From Deroplatys truncata (taxonomy: Eukaryota; Arthropoda; Insecta; Mantodea; Mantidae): a DNA stretch of 64,000 bases. The position numbers were made by a program, and so were the translations under genes. Of this stretch, positions 37,822 to 47,499 are shown piece after piece. Within the stretch, counting starts at the first letter, position 1. The number at the start of each line of letters is the position of its first letter. The stretch is from assembly GCA_030765065.1 (NCBI GenBank), contig CM060979.1:14289001-14353000 (forward strand), in the 5' to 3' direction. The notes under the pieces are model-generated. The model had not been told where the DNA came from. It saw only the letters and a program-made list of their open reading frames with translations, and did no database searches.

Positions 37822-37851
37822 GTTTCGGGAAACCGTTGTTCCCATCCTCAG
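37822..37851 (-). ncRNA. Hammerhead-ribozyme-like core, Penelope 3' end
   Basis: Minus strand: CTGAGGA, then GGGAA...TTCCC, then GAAAC, followed by a possible stem (TTAAGT...ACTTAA). It lies just after the polyprotein stop. See the covarying copy at 11327-11356. Cleavage activity is inferred, not shown. Confidence 0.5.
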
Positions 37852-37855
37852 AAGG

Positions 37856-40360
37856 TTAACTCGACTGGCCCGTGTTGTTGGTGTTTCCGTTTTTTGGACT
37901 GGATCCTGTGGTGGCATCTTGTGGTGGAGAAATGTACTTCCAGAGAGGATTTGGTGGCGGCAAATCAAAATTCATTAGATGTGTGTTGTGTTTTAGAATG
38001 GTGATCTTCTCCCATGCATCTAATTCGGCTGCAAATTTGGCTGGTTTGACTAATGTAATATTGGGTTTGATGTTGTGATTAGTGATCCAAAAATGGTGTG
38101 AAACTGCAGATTTGTCCATTTGTTTGTATTTAATACATCTCATGTGCTCCTTTAGCCTAGTTTCTAGGTTTCTTTTTGTCTTACCTATGTATACTTTATT
38201 GCAATCTGAACAATTGATTTTATAGATTCCAGCTTTTTTGTCTTGTGGAATGGGGTCTTTTAACTTGTTACAAAGTAATTTCTCTATGTTAAATTTGTTC
38301 TGTGGAGCTAGGCTGATGTTATGTTTCATGAAAATCTTCTTAAATTTGTGAAATGTTCCTGGGTGGTATGTGAATTTCTTGAACTTTAGTTCTTTATCTT
38401 GCTGGCTGAGATTAGTTGTGTTTCTGATGTGCATCTGTCGTTTGAATTTTGCAATTTTTTTGTCAATAGTTGCTTTGTTGTACCCATTATGTATTGCTGT
38501 GTCTACTATATGCTGGTATTCTAACTGGTATTCTTTTTTATTTAAGGGGGTATATACCAGTCTATGTGTTAGGCTGTTTAGTACTGCATGTTTGTGTGTG
38601 GTTGGATTGAAACTCTTATTTTTTATGTAATTAGTAGAGTGTGTTGGCTTCCTGTATATGCCAAAGGTTAGGTTCTTTTGTTCTCTGATGATTTTTAGGT
38701 CTAAAAATGGTAGCATGCCTTCTTTTTCTATTTCTATGGTGAATTTTATTGATTGGTTCTGTAGGTTTAGTAAGGCTAAGGAGTCTTGTATGAACCTATT
38801 AGGGACAACAGCGAAGATGTCGTCAACATATCTGTGCCAAACTTTAAACATGTATGGAAAGGAAGTTGTTATGTGTATTTCTAAGTAGCTCATAAATAAA
38901 TCTGCCAAGAAGGGTGAAAGTGGGTTGCCCATGGTTAGACCAGTTGGTTGTTGATAGAACTTCTTATTGAAACTAAAACAATTTTGTCCAATGCATAAAT
39001 TGGTAAGTTGTATGAGGTCTTCTATTTCTTCTTCAAGTAGGTTAGTCTGCTGTAGCCATTTCTTTAATTGACGCAGGAGTTGATCTGTAGGGACACTTGG
39101 AAATAGTGCAGTGACATCAAAGGAAACTAATCTGTCTTCTGGTTCGAGTTCCAGGGATTTTATCTTCTGTATTAAATCTTCTGAATTCATTATGTTTTTG
39201 CTGTTGAATTTTGGTAGTGAAGAGAATCTCTGTACTAACCATTTTGCCAGTTTGTAGGTAGGAGAATCAATATTGCTGACGATTGGTCTCATCTTATTAC
39301 CCGGTTTGTGTATTTTAGGTAGAGCATACATTCTTGGTAAAATGGGGTGGTCTGGTTTTAATCTAGATTTATCAGTGTCTGTTATAGTTTTGCTTTCCTG
39401 GATGGTTTGATTGAAGGCTTTTAAATGTGATTTTAATGGGTCTTCTTGAATTTGTATGTAATTTTCTTGTTGCAGCATATTTTCTACTCTGGTAATATAA
39501 TCATCTTTTTGAAGTACAACTAGTTTATTTCCCTTGTCAGCTTTTGTGTATACTACTGGTTTTGATTTTAATGTTTTGATCACATGTTTGGTTGGGAAAT
39601 TGTTATGTTTATCTGCTTGTATTTCTTGGAGAACTATTTCACATTCTTTTTTTATAGTGGTTTTACTATTTTCATTTAGGTTGTAAGTAGCAATCTCAAT
39701 GTCTGCGACTATTTCATCGGTTGTTTTTGTGTAGCCAACACATGTTTTTAGGCCAAGGTTTAATACCGATAATTCTGCTTTGGTGAAAGTTACATTTGAA
39801 AGATTAATTACGTCAGAGTATGGCGTCGTTTTTTCATTTTTTAGGTTAGGTTTATATGAATGTTGCTTCCGGCGTAGTATGTCTAGTTTTTTCTTTAATT
39901 TCAGCGTTTTTGTTTTCATCCTGTAGCTAAGAATAGTGAGGAATTTTGATTGCATGTTTTGCCAAAGTGGATAGCCGAGTGTGTCCGTTAATTTAAGGTG
40001 AAGAGCATATAATTCCAGTTCCAATTTTTGTAATTTTGCGTAGTGGTTGTTTCTCTCAATTATTATTACTTTTTTATCGGCTGATGTTTGGTGTTTGCTG
40101 TTTTTGTCGTATTTTACAATTCTCCTTACAAACTTTGGTGTGACTTTGCTTTGTATGCATAGGTTTAAAAAACGGATGTCCGCAAATGTGTTTTTTCTTT
40201 TTTCTTCAATTTTTTGGTATCTTTTGATGTCACTTTTTATTCCACTGAAATCTGTATTGAAATTTAGGGTTTCTAATCTTACCTTGTTTTTTGCCATGAC
40301 TTGCATCTTTTCCACGTGGTGGCCAATTATTAATTTTGCTTCTTGTGACTTGTTGGTCAT
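37856..40360 (-). CDS. Penelope-like polyprotein (RT + GIY-YIG), intact
   Basis: 834 codons without interruption. Residues 1-200 are a Lys-rich N-terminal region. The reverse transcriptase spans about 250-620: TKADKGNKLVVLQKDDY (272-288), ALPKIHKPGNKMRPIVS (346-362), motif A SFDVTALFPSVP (413-424), motif B GLTMGNPLSPF (474-484), catalytic RYVDDIFAVV (510-519), LPFLDLKI (550-557) and IYRKPTHSTNYI. A linker follows, and the C-terminal GIY-YIG endonuclease has GIYKINCSDCNKVYIGKTKR (711-730) and the RLKEH and HHFW motifs. All diagnostic residues of both enzymes are present, so the protein may be active. The start codon at 40360 opens 50 bp inside the element's upstream terminal region. Confidence 0.95.
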   Translation of the reverse strand: MTNKSQEAKLIIGHHVEKMQVMAKNKVRLETLNFNTDFSGIKSDIKRYQKIEEKRKNTFADIRFLNLCIQSKVTPKFVRRIVKYDKNSKHQTSADKKVIIIERNNHYAKLQKLELELYALHLKLTDTLGYPLWQNMQSKFLTILSYRMKTKTLKLKKKLDILRRKQHSYKPNLKNEKTTPYSDVINLSNVTFTKAELSVLNLGLKTCVGYTKTTDEIVADIEIATYNLNENSKTTIKKECEIVLQEIQADKHNNFPTKHVIKTLKSKPVVYTKADKGNKLVVLQKDDYITRVENMLQQENYIQIQEDPLKSHLKAFNQTIQESKTITDTDKSRLKPDHPILPRMYALPKIHKPGNKMRPIVSNIDSPTYKLAKWLVQRFSSLPKFNSKNIMNSEDLIQKIKSLELEPEDRLVSFDVTALFPSVPTDQLLRQLKKWLQQTNLLEEEIEDLIQLTNLCIGQNCFSFNKKFYQQPTGLTMGNPLSPFLADLFMSYLEIHITTSFPYMFKVWHRYVDDIFAVVPNRFIQDSLALLNLQNQSIKFTIEIEKEGMLPFLDLKIIREQKNLTFGIYRKPTHSTNYIKNKSFNPTTHKHAVLNSLTHRLVYTPLNKKEYQLEYQHIVDTAIHNGYNKATIDKKIAKFKRQMHIRNTTNLSQQDKELKFKKFTYHPGTFHKFKKIFMKHNISLAPQNKFNIEKLLCNKLKDPIPQDKKAGIYKINCSDCNKVYIGKTKRNLETRLKEHMRCIKYKQMDKSAVSHHFWITNHNIKPNITLVKPAKFAAELDAWEKITILKHNTHLMNFDLPPPNPLWKYISPPQDATTGSSPKNGNTNNTGQSS

Positions 40361-40460
40361 AAATTACGTATGTATTGTAATGAAAAGAAGCTAGAAACAG
40401 TGATGTGTATTGAATTTATTTAAAGGTGAGTCGAAATTGTTACACTAACATCACTTAAGT

Positions 40461-40784
40461 TTACTCACTTAACATGTTTCGGGAAACCGTTGTTCCCATC
40501 CTCAGAAGGTTAACTCGACTGGACCGTGTTGTTGGTGTTTCCGTTTTTTGGACTGGATCCTGTGGTGGATCTTGTGGTGGAGAAATGTACTTCCAGAGAG
40601 GATTTGGTGGCGGCAAATCAAAATTCATTAGATGTGTGTTGTGTTTTAGAATGGTGATCTTCTCCCATGCATCTAATTCGGCTGCAAATTTGGCTGGTTT
40701 GACTAATGTAATATTGGGTTTGATGTTGTGATTAGTGATCCAAAAATGGTGTGAAACTGCAGATTTGTCCATTTGTTTGTATCC
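40461..40784 (-). pseudogene. Penelope pseudo-LTR: C-terminal fragment
   Basis: The last about 90 codons of the polyprotein (YKQMDKSAVSHHFWITNHNI and onward) in the same orientation as, and upstream of, the full copy. A one-base deletion near 40568 changes the final residues. It supplies the upstream pseudo-LTR. It breaks at 40782-40788 against the inverted copy through a short TATCC(A) microhomology. Confidence 0.85.
40477..40505 (-). ncRNA. Hammerhead-ribozyme-like core, upstream pseudo-LTR
   Basis: Second copy of the CTGAGGA - stem - GAAAC motif, 130 bp upstream of the polyprotein start. In this position a self-cleaving RNA would define the 5' end of the element transcript. Confidence 0.5.
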
Positions 40785-40786
40785 AC

Positions 40787-42904
40787 TATCCACTTTGGCA
40801 AAACATGCAATCAAAATTCCTCACTATTCTTAGCTACAGGATGAAAACAAAAACGCTGAAATTAAAGAAAAAACTAGACATACTACGCCGGAAGCAACAT
40901 TCATATAAACCTAACCTAAAAAATGAAAAAACGACGCCATACTCTGACGTAATTAATCTTTCAAATGTAACTTTCACCAAAGCAGAATTATCGGTATTAA
41001 ACCTTGGCCTAAAAACATGTGTTGGCTACACAAAAACAACCGATGAAATAGTCGCAGACATTGAGATTGCTACTTACAACCTAAATGAAAATAGTAAAAC
41101 CACTATAAAAAAAGAATGTGAAATAGTTCTCCAAGAAATACAAGCAGATAAACATAACAATTTCCCAACCAAACATGTGATCAAAACATTAAAATCAAAA
41201 CCAGTAGTATACACAAAAGCTGACAAGGGAAATAAACTAGTTGTACTTCAAAAAGATGATTATATTACCAGAGTAGAAAATATGCTGCAACAAGAAAATT
41301 ACATACAAATTCAAGAAGACCCATTAAAATCACATTTAAAAGCCTTCAATCAAACCATCCAGGAAAGCAAAACTATAACAGACACTGATAAATCTAGATT
41401 AAAACCAGACCACCCCATTTTACCAAGAATGTATGCTCTACCTAAAATACACAAACCGGGTAATAAGATGAGACCAATCGTCAGCAATATTGATTCTCCT
41501 ACCTACAAACTGGCAAAATGGTTAGTACAGAGATTCTCTTCACTACCAAAATTCAACAGCAAAAACATAATGAATTCAGAAGATTTAATACAGAAGATAA
41601 AATCCCTGGAACTCGAACCAGAAGACAGATTAGTTTCCTTTGATGTCACTGCACTATTTCCAAGTGTCCCTACAGATCAACTCCTGCGTCAATTAAAGAA
41701 ATGGCTACAGCAGACTAACCTACTTGAAGAAGAAATAGAAGACCTCATACAACTTACCAATTTATGCATTGGACAAAATTGTTTTAGTTTCAATAAGAAG
41801 TTCTATCAACAACCAACTGGTCTAACCATGGGCAACCCACTTTCACCCTTCTTGGCAGATTTATTTATGAGCTACTTAGAAATACACATAACAACTTCCT
41901 TTCCATACATGTTTAAAGTTTGGCACAGATATGTTGACGACATCTTCGCTGTTGTCCCTAATAGGTTCATACAAGACTCCTTAGCCTTACTAAACCTACA
42001 GAACCAATCAATAAAATTCACCATAGAAATAGAAAAAGAAGGCATGCTACCATTTTTAGACCTAAAAATCATCAGAGAACAAAAGAACCTAACCTTTGGC
42101 ATATACAGGAAGCCAACACACTCTACTAATTACATAAAAAATAAGAGTTTCAATCCAACCACACACAAACATGCAGTACTAAACAGCCTAACACATAGAC
42201 TGGTATATACCCCCTTAAATAAAAAAGAATACCAGTTAGAATACCAGCATATAGTAGACACAGCAATACATAATGGGTACAACAAAGCAACTATTGACAA
42301 AAAAATTGCAAAATTCAAACGACAGATGCACATCAGAAACACAACTAATCTCAGCCAGCAAGATAAAGAACTAAAGTTCAAGAAATTCACATACCACCCA
42401 GGAACATTTCACAAATTTAAGAAGATTTTCATGAAACATAACATCAGCCTAGCTCCACAGAACAAATTTAACATAGAGAAATTACTTTGTAACAAGTTAA
42501 AAGACCCCATTCCACAAGACAAAAAAGCTGGAATCTATAAAATCAATTGTTCAGATTGCAATAAAGTATACATAGGTAAGACAAAAAGAAACCTAGAAAC
42601 TAGGCTAAAGGAGCACATGAGATGTATTAAATACAAACAAATGGACAAATCTGCAGTTTCACACCATTTTTGGATCACTAATCACAACATCAAACCCAAT
42701 ATTACATTAGTCAAACCAGCCAAATTTGCAGCCGAATTAGATGCATGGGAGAAGATCACCATTCTAAAACACAACACACATCTAATGAATTTTGATTTGC
42801 CGCCACCAAATCCTCTCTGGAAGTACATTTCTCCACCACAAGATGCCACCACAGGATCCAGTCCAAAAAACGGAAACACCAACAACACGGGCCAGTCGAG
42901 TTAA
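40787..42904 (+). CDS. Penelope-like polyprotein, inverted 5'-truncated copy
   Basis: Open from codon equivalent about 130 (YPLWQNMQSKF) to the normal stop. An apparent start at 40751 reads through the junction and is accidental. As far as I can compare, the about 705 shared residues are identical to the minus-strand copy, including the YVDD and GIY-YIG motifs. It lacks the N-terminal region. The DNA forms an inverted repeat of about 2.2 kb with 37768-39974, with an interval of about 0.8 kb. Confidence 0.92.
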   Translation, partial: YPLWQNMQSKFLTILSYRMKTKTLKLKKKLDILRRKQHSYKPNLKNEKTTPYSDVINLSNVTFTKAELSVLNLGLKTCVGYTKTTDEIVADIEIATYNLNENSKTTIKKECEIVLQEIQADKHNNFPTKHVIKTLKSKPVVYTKADKGNKLVVLQKDDYITRVENMLQQENYIQIQEDPLKSHLKAFNQTIQESKTITDTDKSRLKPDHPILPRMYALPKIHKPGNKMRPIVSNIDSPTYKLAKWLVQRFSSLPKFNSKNIMNSEDLIQKIKSLELEPEDRLVSFDVTALFPSVPTDQLLRQLKKWLQQTNLLEEEIEDLIQLTNLCIGQNCFSFNKKFYQQPTGLTMGNPLSPFLADLFMSYLEIHITTSFPYMFKVWHRYVDDIFAVVPNRFIQDSLALLNLQNQSIKFTIEIEKEGMLPFLDLKIIREQKNLTFGIYRKPTHSTNYIKNKSFNPTTHKHAVLNSLTHRLVYTPLNKKEYQLEYQHIVDTAIHNGYNKATIDKKIAKFKRQMHIRNTTNLSQQDKELKFKKFTYHPGTFHKFKKIFMKHNISLAPQNKFNIEKLLCNKLKDPIPQDKKAGIYKINCSDCNKVYIGKTKRNLETRLKEHMRCIKYKQMDKSAVSHHFWITNHNIKPNITLVKPAKFAAELDAWEKITILKHNTHLMNFDLPPPNPLWKYISPPQDATTGSSPKNGNTNNTGQSS

Positions 42905-42908
42905 CCTT

Positions 42909-42937
42909 CTGAGGATGGGAACAACGGTTTCCCGAAA
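42909..42937 (+). ncRNA. Hammerhead-ribozyme-like core, inverted copy
   Basis: CTGAGGA, GGGAAC...GTTTCCC, GAAAC immediately after the stop codon of the inverted copy. It matches the other two cores of this insertion. Confidence 0.5.
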
Positions 42938-43585
42938 CATGTTAAGTGAGTAAACTTAAGTGATGTTAGTGTAACAATTTCAACTCACCTTTAAATAAAT
43001 TCAATACACATCACTGTTTCTAGCTTCTTTTCATTACAATACATACGTAAAATATCATATGTTTAAGATATTTTCATGGCAAATGAAATTTATATCTTAA
43101 ATTTTCTGAGAATGTCCCAAAAAGTCCTCTTCATTCTGAATGACTTTAGCACATAACTGGTAAACCGTAAGAGATAGACAAAATTTTACTACACAAAAAA
43201 TGTAGATTTCGTTAATACACACAATTTATGTCATATACTTTTTTTTTTTTTGGGTTGAGTGAACCATTTCTAGATATTCATTGTTATTTGTTTGAATTTT
43301 GCAGTACTTATACTTTTTCCCAAATGGGAATTTAATATATATATATCTTGGACATACAAAGAGAATGGAATGCTCCACATAGCAACCAACGCTTAAAACA
43401 TTTGACTATTGCTTAAAGCCTAGCATATTCCCCTTGCACCTACAAGAAAATTAGCAATAAGATAGTTTCTACAAATGTTTATCTTAATTAAAATGAAATA
43501 GTTGGAGAATAAGCATTTGTAAAAACGGTTTTTACAAGAGTAGAGAAAGTCATGTGAGTGCAACATATCAGATTTTTTTTAGACA

Positions 43586-44837
43586 TCTATGTGATTGTCA
43601 TATGCTCCATATTGCATACTTATTTATTTTCTCTGTTGTAATGCCTTCAAAACAGTCTAAGGGTATTCATTTAGAGTAAAAACTTGTGTGGTTAGAAATA
43701 AAGGTCTCCTGCAAGATTGTGTAAAGTGGAGTTAAGGTCATTTTGATTATGAGGGCAGTATACCAACATTCTGTTTTTTAAATGCCTGCTGCATTATGTT
43801 TGCAGTAATGCAGTTATACTCGCTGCCAAAGAAGAAAGGGATTGACATTTTGTGGATAGAGAGAGAGAGAGGCGACATTGCCGCTTATCGTGACCACGTG
43901 GAGAGTGTGTTAGAATTGTGTATGAAGGCAACTGGGTTGCATCTGCAATGTAGGGAGGGTATTATTTATGTTCGTATATGAAGAGAATTATAAAATAATG
44001 AATCTGCATGCAAAGGATAGAACATGCAAGAATATATCAGTTTAAAGATCTGTGTTAACTAGAGAGACATACCTGTGAAATATTGATAATTGCTGTAACA
44101 CGAAAATGCCGCTGGTTCTTTCATAGACCATATTATTTCCCATGCTTGTTCTTTAATTGGGATGCCTTTACCAAATACATTTTATTCGGTTACCAAGTGC
44201 ACTCAGTTTTTCGTTTGACTCACTGTCTTTGGCACTATTTTTGGATATTGTTAAATATCCATTAACACAATTGCAAATGCTCACAACACACACTCAGATA
44301 CATGGACTCAAACACGTGTAAACATAAAGCAAATAACTGTACAAATAGGATGATGCAAAATAACTTCTCAGCACACGGGCTATCTCTAAACTGATGTAAA
44401 CACATTGCAAGCTGTGGCTAGAGGAAGGCACTGTTTATAACTGCAGCGACAGCAGAAGATAAGATGTACAGTTCATGTTATTGCAACGGTCGTTCGCCAG
44501 ATGCGTCATGCTAATGACGTGTTACAGTATCGGCAACAAGGTTTTTGCGTCTGTTGTTGCTATGGAAATGTCTTAGTTCTAATTGTTACTATGATGACCG
44601 TTATGACATATGCATCCCCTCCCGTTCATTTAAAGCTTTCCGCCATGTGGTTAGTAACTGTCAATCACCTTCATGATTGGTGCAGACTATAGTAAACTTT
44701 CTTGCTGCTGTTCTGAAGTTTCCTGCTAGCTTCTAATCAACGTATTTTTTAATAAGATTCTTCAATCTATCCATAACCTGGTGTCTGTGTGCCATTGTGC
44801 ATGTCTAAGGTTTTGATTATTAATTAAGAAAATGCAT
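43586..44837. other. Intronic sequence, nothing recognised
   Basis: Contains a short GA run (43859-43870) and a small + strand frame (43796-43981) without domain or conserved splice phase. No repeat identified. Confidence 0.4.
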
Positions 44838-45443
44838 GATACATTCACATGACTTTCTCTACTCATACTTCTAATAACTATTCTTACAACAGCTTATTCC
44901 TCTCTACTTCTTGTTAACTGAGATAAACGTTTGCAGAAATGCTTTCATTACACATTTTGTTTTATATACAAGAGGAATACAACAGGTTTAAGTGATACTC
45001 AAATACAGTGGAATCTCGTTAGCACGTTCCTCATTAACACATTTTCCCGTGTATTGCGTTGAATTATAAAAGTCCCAGCACAAAATGCATCAAATGCATT
45101 AATAACGTTCGTTTAGTACGTTTTCTCGCTCCCGCTTACTACGTTCGAAGTTTGATGCCCTCATTCGCTATAAAAGTAACGGTCCAGCGGGAGTAGATTT
45201 ACTACATTCAAAGTTAGACGTTCTCATTCGCTACTTTGGTCAAACCAGGCGGGGTGGAACCGGCAGCCAATACCATGCATGTACGTATTTGTGGGACGTG
45301 TTTTGTGTGTGTGTGGGGGGGATGCTTTAGTGACGCTCTTTGGTGTTCTGCGGTGACGCTTTAGTTTAACAGTGGCTTCGTGTGGTTAGTTTATGCTGTT
45401 GAGTGTTGACGAAACGTAAAAGTATTTTAACTTTTTGTTCGCA

Positions 45444-45743
45444 ATGGAGAAAAAGAAAGTGCGGCAAATAACCAACAGTGAAAAATTGAAAATCCTTGAG
45501 GAAGTAGATCGCAATCCAAATATGAAACGTGTGGATATAGCGCGGAAGTTAAACATTCCTCCGTCAACCTTAAACACAATTGTTAGCAAACGTAAACTAA
45601 TTGAAACTGCTTTTGAAGAAGGAAAAAATGCTAAAAGAAAACGTAATCGCCCTGGCCAGTTTCCAGAATTAGAAGATGTTCTGCTAAAGTGGTTTACACA
45701 AGCTAGAGCTTCAAATGTGCCAATAGACGGTACTGTGGCATAA
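45444..45743 (+). pseudogene. Tigger transposase N terminus (CENP-B HTH)
   Basis: Starts MEKKKVRQITNSEKLKILEE and contains the pogo/CENP-B-type helix-turn-helix (RNPNMKRVDIARKLNIPPST, LNTIVSKRKLIETAFEEG). The second HTH begins at FPELEDVLLKWFTQARASNV and breaks off at PIDGTVA, where the internal deletion falls. It could still encode a DNA-binding peptide able to bind element ends. Confidence 0.85.
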
Positions 45744-45751
45744 TTCGGTGC

Positions 45752-46306
45752 ATGAAACATGCGTATCGTAAGAGGCTGGTACAGAGAAGGTTGGCTGCAC
45801 TGAAATCGACGACAAGAAAAATCACCGTCTTAGATGCCATGCATTTTATTAGAACTGGTTGGGATTGTGTGACGCAAGATACCATTAGGAACTGCTTTAA
45901 TAAAGCCGGTTTTTGCCGAGTTCTTGGTGATGAAATTACGCAGGAAGACGAGTTTTCCGAGAGTGAAGAATGGCACCAAATAGCAGACGATGCCAGCGTG
46001 TCTTTCGAAAACTATGTAAACATTGACAATGAAATTCCAGTGTGTGAAACAGCGACGATAGATGAAATACTTGAACAAGTGAAAGATGAAGCATTAGTGG
46101 GAGACGAAAGTGACGATGAACCAGATCCTGAGCCAGTACGTACAGTGTCAGAAGCCATGCAGGCAATGGACATAGTGAAGCGATATGTGTGCAGTTTCGA
46201 AGTTGATGATGATGTAATGACTTTACTAAACAAGATGGACAGTAAAATTTTGGCATTAAAACCAACAAAGCAATCAACTATCGATATGTATTTCAAACCA
46301 ATGTAA
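45752..46306 (+). pseudogene. Tigger transposase C terminus
   Basis: KHAYRKRLVQRRLAALKSTT, then ITVLDAMHFIRTGWDCVTQD and TIRNCFNKAGFC. This is the region that follows the third catalytic Asp in Tigger/pogo transposases. An acidic tail follows (DEPDPEPVRTVSEAMQAMD), ending TIDMYFKPM. It is open to its stop and out of frame with the N-terminal piece. Confidence 0.85.
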
Positions 46307-46600
46307 ATAGTGTCTATATTTCACATCCGTTTTTGAGGTAAGATGTATTATTAGATTTTATTACATAAATATGTTCTTAAGTTGCAGATTATGTATTTTC
46401 GTTAACACGTTTTCCCGTCTATGACGTCCAAATCCTTGGGTCCCCGCAAAAACGTACTAACGAGATTTTACTGTATTTAAAACAAGGGTCTCTATGTAAG
46501 ACTTTGAAATTCAATTCTGTTTGCATGACCATGAGAGAAGAAATTGAACAGCAAGTTTCCATTGGAAAAAATATAAAACAGGGAGTCAAATGAAAACCTT

Positions 46601-47430
46601 AAACATCTGATGTGTTGCACCCACATGACTTTCTCTACTCTTGTACAAACTATTTTACAAATGCTTATTCTCCATCTATTTCATTTAATCAAGATGTTAA
46701 TCTTGATGCTATTTTTCCTGTAGATGCAAAGGGAATTGGTAGGCTTTAAGCGATAGTCAAATGTTTTAAGAGCTGGTTGCTATGTGGGGCATTCCATTCT
46801 CTTTACATGTCCAGGACATAAAATAAATGAATAACAAATTCCCACTTGAGAAAAAGTATGAGTATCGCAAAATTGAAACAAATAAGAAGTAATATCTTAG
46901 AAATGGTTCACTCCAGAAAAAAAATGTACGTGAATAAATTGTGTGTTTTAAAGAGATCTACATTTTTTTATGTAGTAAAATTTTGTCTCTTACAGTTTAC
47001 CAGTTATGCGAAAACCATTCAAAATGAATGGGCTTTTGGGGACATTCCCAGAAAACTGAAGATATACATTTCATTTGCCATAAAACATCTTAAAACATAT
47101 GATATTTTAATCAAAATCGTTAGAGCCATTTTTTAGAAAATCAAAATTTTCGAAAAATGTTCAATGTAAAGGCTAGTCTGGGGTGTCACATCATGTTGCA
47201 TCCTTGGAAGATAGTAAACTCAGGTACCAAGTTTGGTATTTATCCGACTTTTCGTTTTTGAGTTATATTGTCCACAGACAGACATACACACACACATGAG
47301 CATGTTTCCAAAACTGCTTTATTTGGATTCAGGGCACCTCAAAACATGTATTTCCGGTGAAATCTCGGTATCAAATTTTTGGGTGGAATACAATACTTCC
47401 CCTACTTACTATATGTTGCAGAGAAGGTAA
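46601..47430 (-). mobile_element. HINE/DINE-1-like element
   Basis: From ACATCTGATGTGTTGCAC to TATGTTGCAGAGAAGGTAAA. The ends and middle are diverged (GCAGAGAAGGTAA instead of GTAGAGAAAGTAA). A short CA tract lies at 47283-47296. It abuts the older HINE fragment on its left. Confidence 0.75.
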
Positions 47431-47499
47431 AAATGTAATAAATATTTCAATCTTTGTGCCATTGCTCTGACAGTTGACAGTATTGTTATCAATGTTTTA

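Larger units (their letters stand above)
37762..43049. mobile_element. Penelope-like element: full copy, tandem partial, inverted copy
   Basis: Layout on the + strand: full minus-strand copy (37762-40425), partial minus-strand copy containing only the 3' end (40426-40784), then a + strand copy lacking the first about 130 codons (40787-43049). Each copy ends with the same terminal sequence (AAAGGTGAGTCGAAATTGTT or its complement with one change). The partial copy placed upstream of the full ORF is the pseudo-LTR arrangement known for Penelope elements, and inverted 5'-truncated copies are also described in that group. A 13-bp target duplication flanks the whole block, so it behaves as one insertion. 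Confidence 0.92.
37545..43585 (+). mobile_element. HINE/DINE-1-like element hosting a Penelope insertion
   Basis: The left part 37545-37763 starts TAGTCTTTCTCTACTACACA and includes ATTCCACCCAAAAATTTG. The right part 43050-43585 includes ATAACTGGTAAACCGTAAG, the AGTAGAGAAAGTCATGTGAG end and ACATATCAGATTTTT. The CA tract is deleted in this copy. The Penelope insertion created a 13-bp target duplication (taaaatatcatat) at both junctions. Confidence 0.8.
45006..46473 (+). mobile_element. Tigger/pogo-type DNA transposon, internally deleted
   Basis: Inverted termini CAGTGGAATCTCGTTAGCAC and CAGTAAAATCTCGTTAGTAC with TA duplications at 45004-45005 and 46474-46475. It holds two frames, the DNA-binding N terminus and the C terminus of a pogo-type transposase. 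The DDE catalytic domain has been deleted between them. Subterminal direct repeats (CTACGTTCGAAGTTTGA and CTACATTCAAAGTTAGA, each followed by CTCATTCGCTA) lie at 45138-45222. Confidence 0.88.
44838..46600 (-). mobile_element. Older HINE copy hosting a Tigger element
   Basis: 44838-45005 (ATACATTCACATGACTTTCTCTACTC, GAGATAAACGTTTGCAG, TTACACATTTTG) and 46476-46600 (AACAAGGGTCTCTATG region) are the two sides of a second-subfamily HINE, oriented 3' to 5' on the + strand. The 5' part is missing. Confidence 0.55.

Noticed and set aside
38370-38888. Antisense frames in the Penelope RT gene (also at 41872-42390)
   Set aside because: They are exact mirror shadows of the reverse transcriptase coding sequence.
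43796-43981. A missing TCHP exon between 34315 and 48659
   Set aside because: The exons on either side join in phase 0 with matching protein order. This frame starts after a tttgcag followed by a stop in the required phase, and its sequence is not coiled coil.
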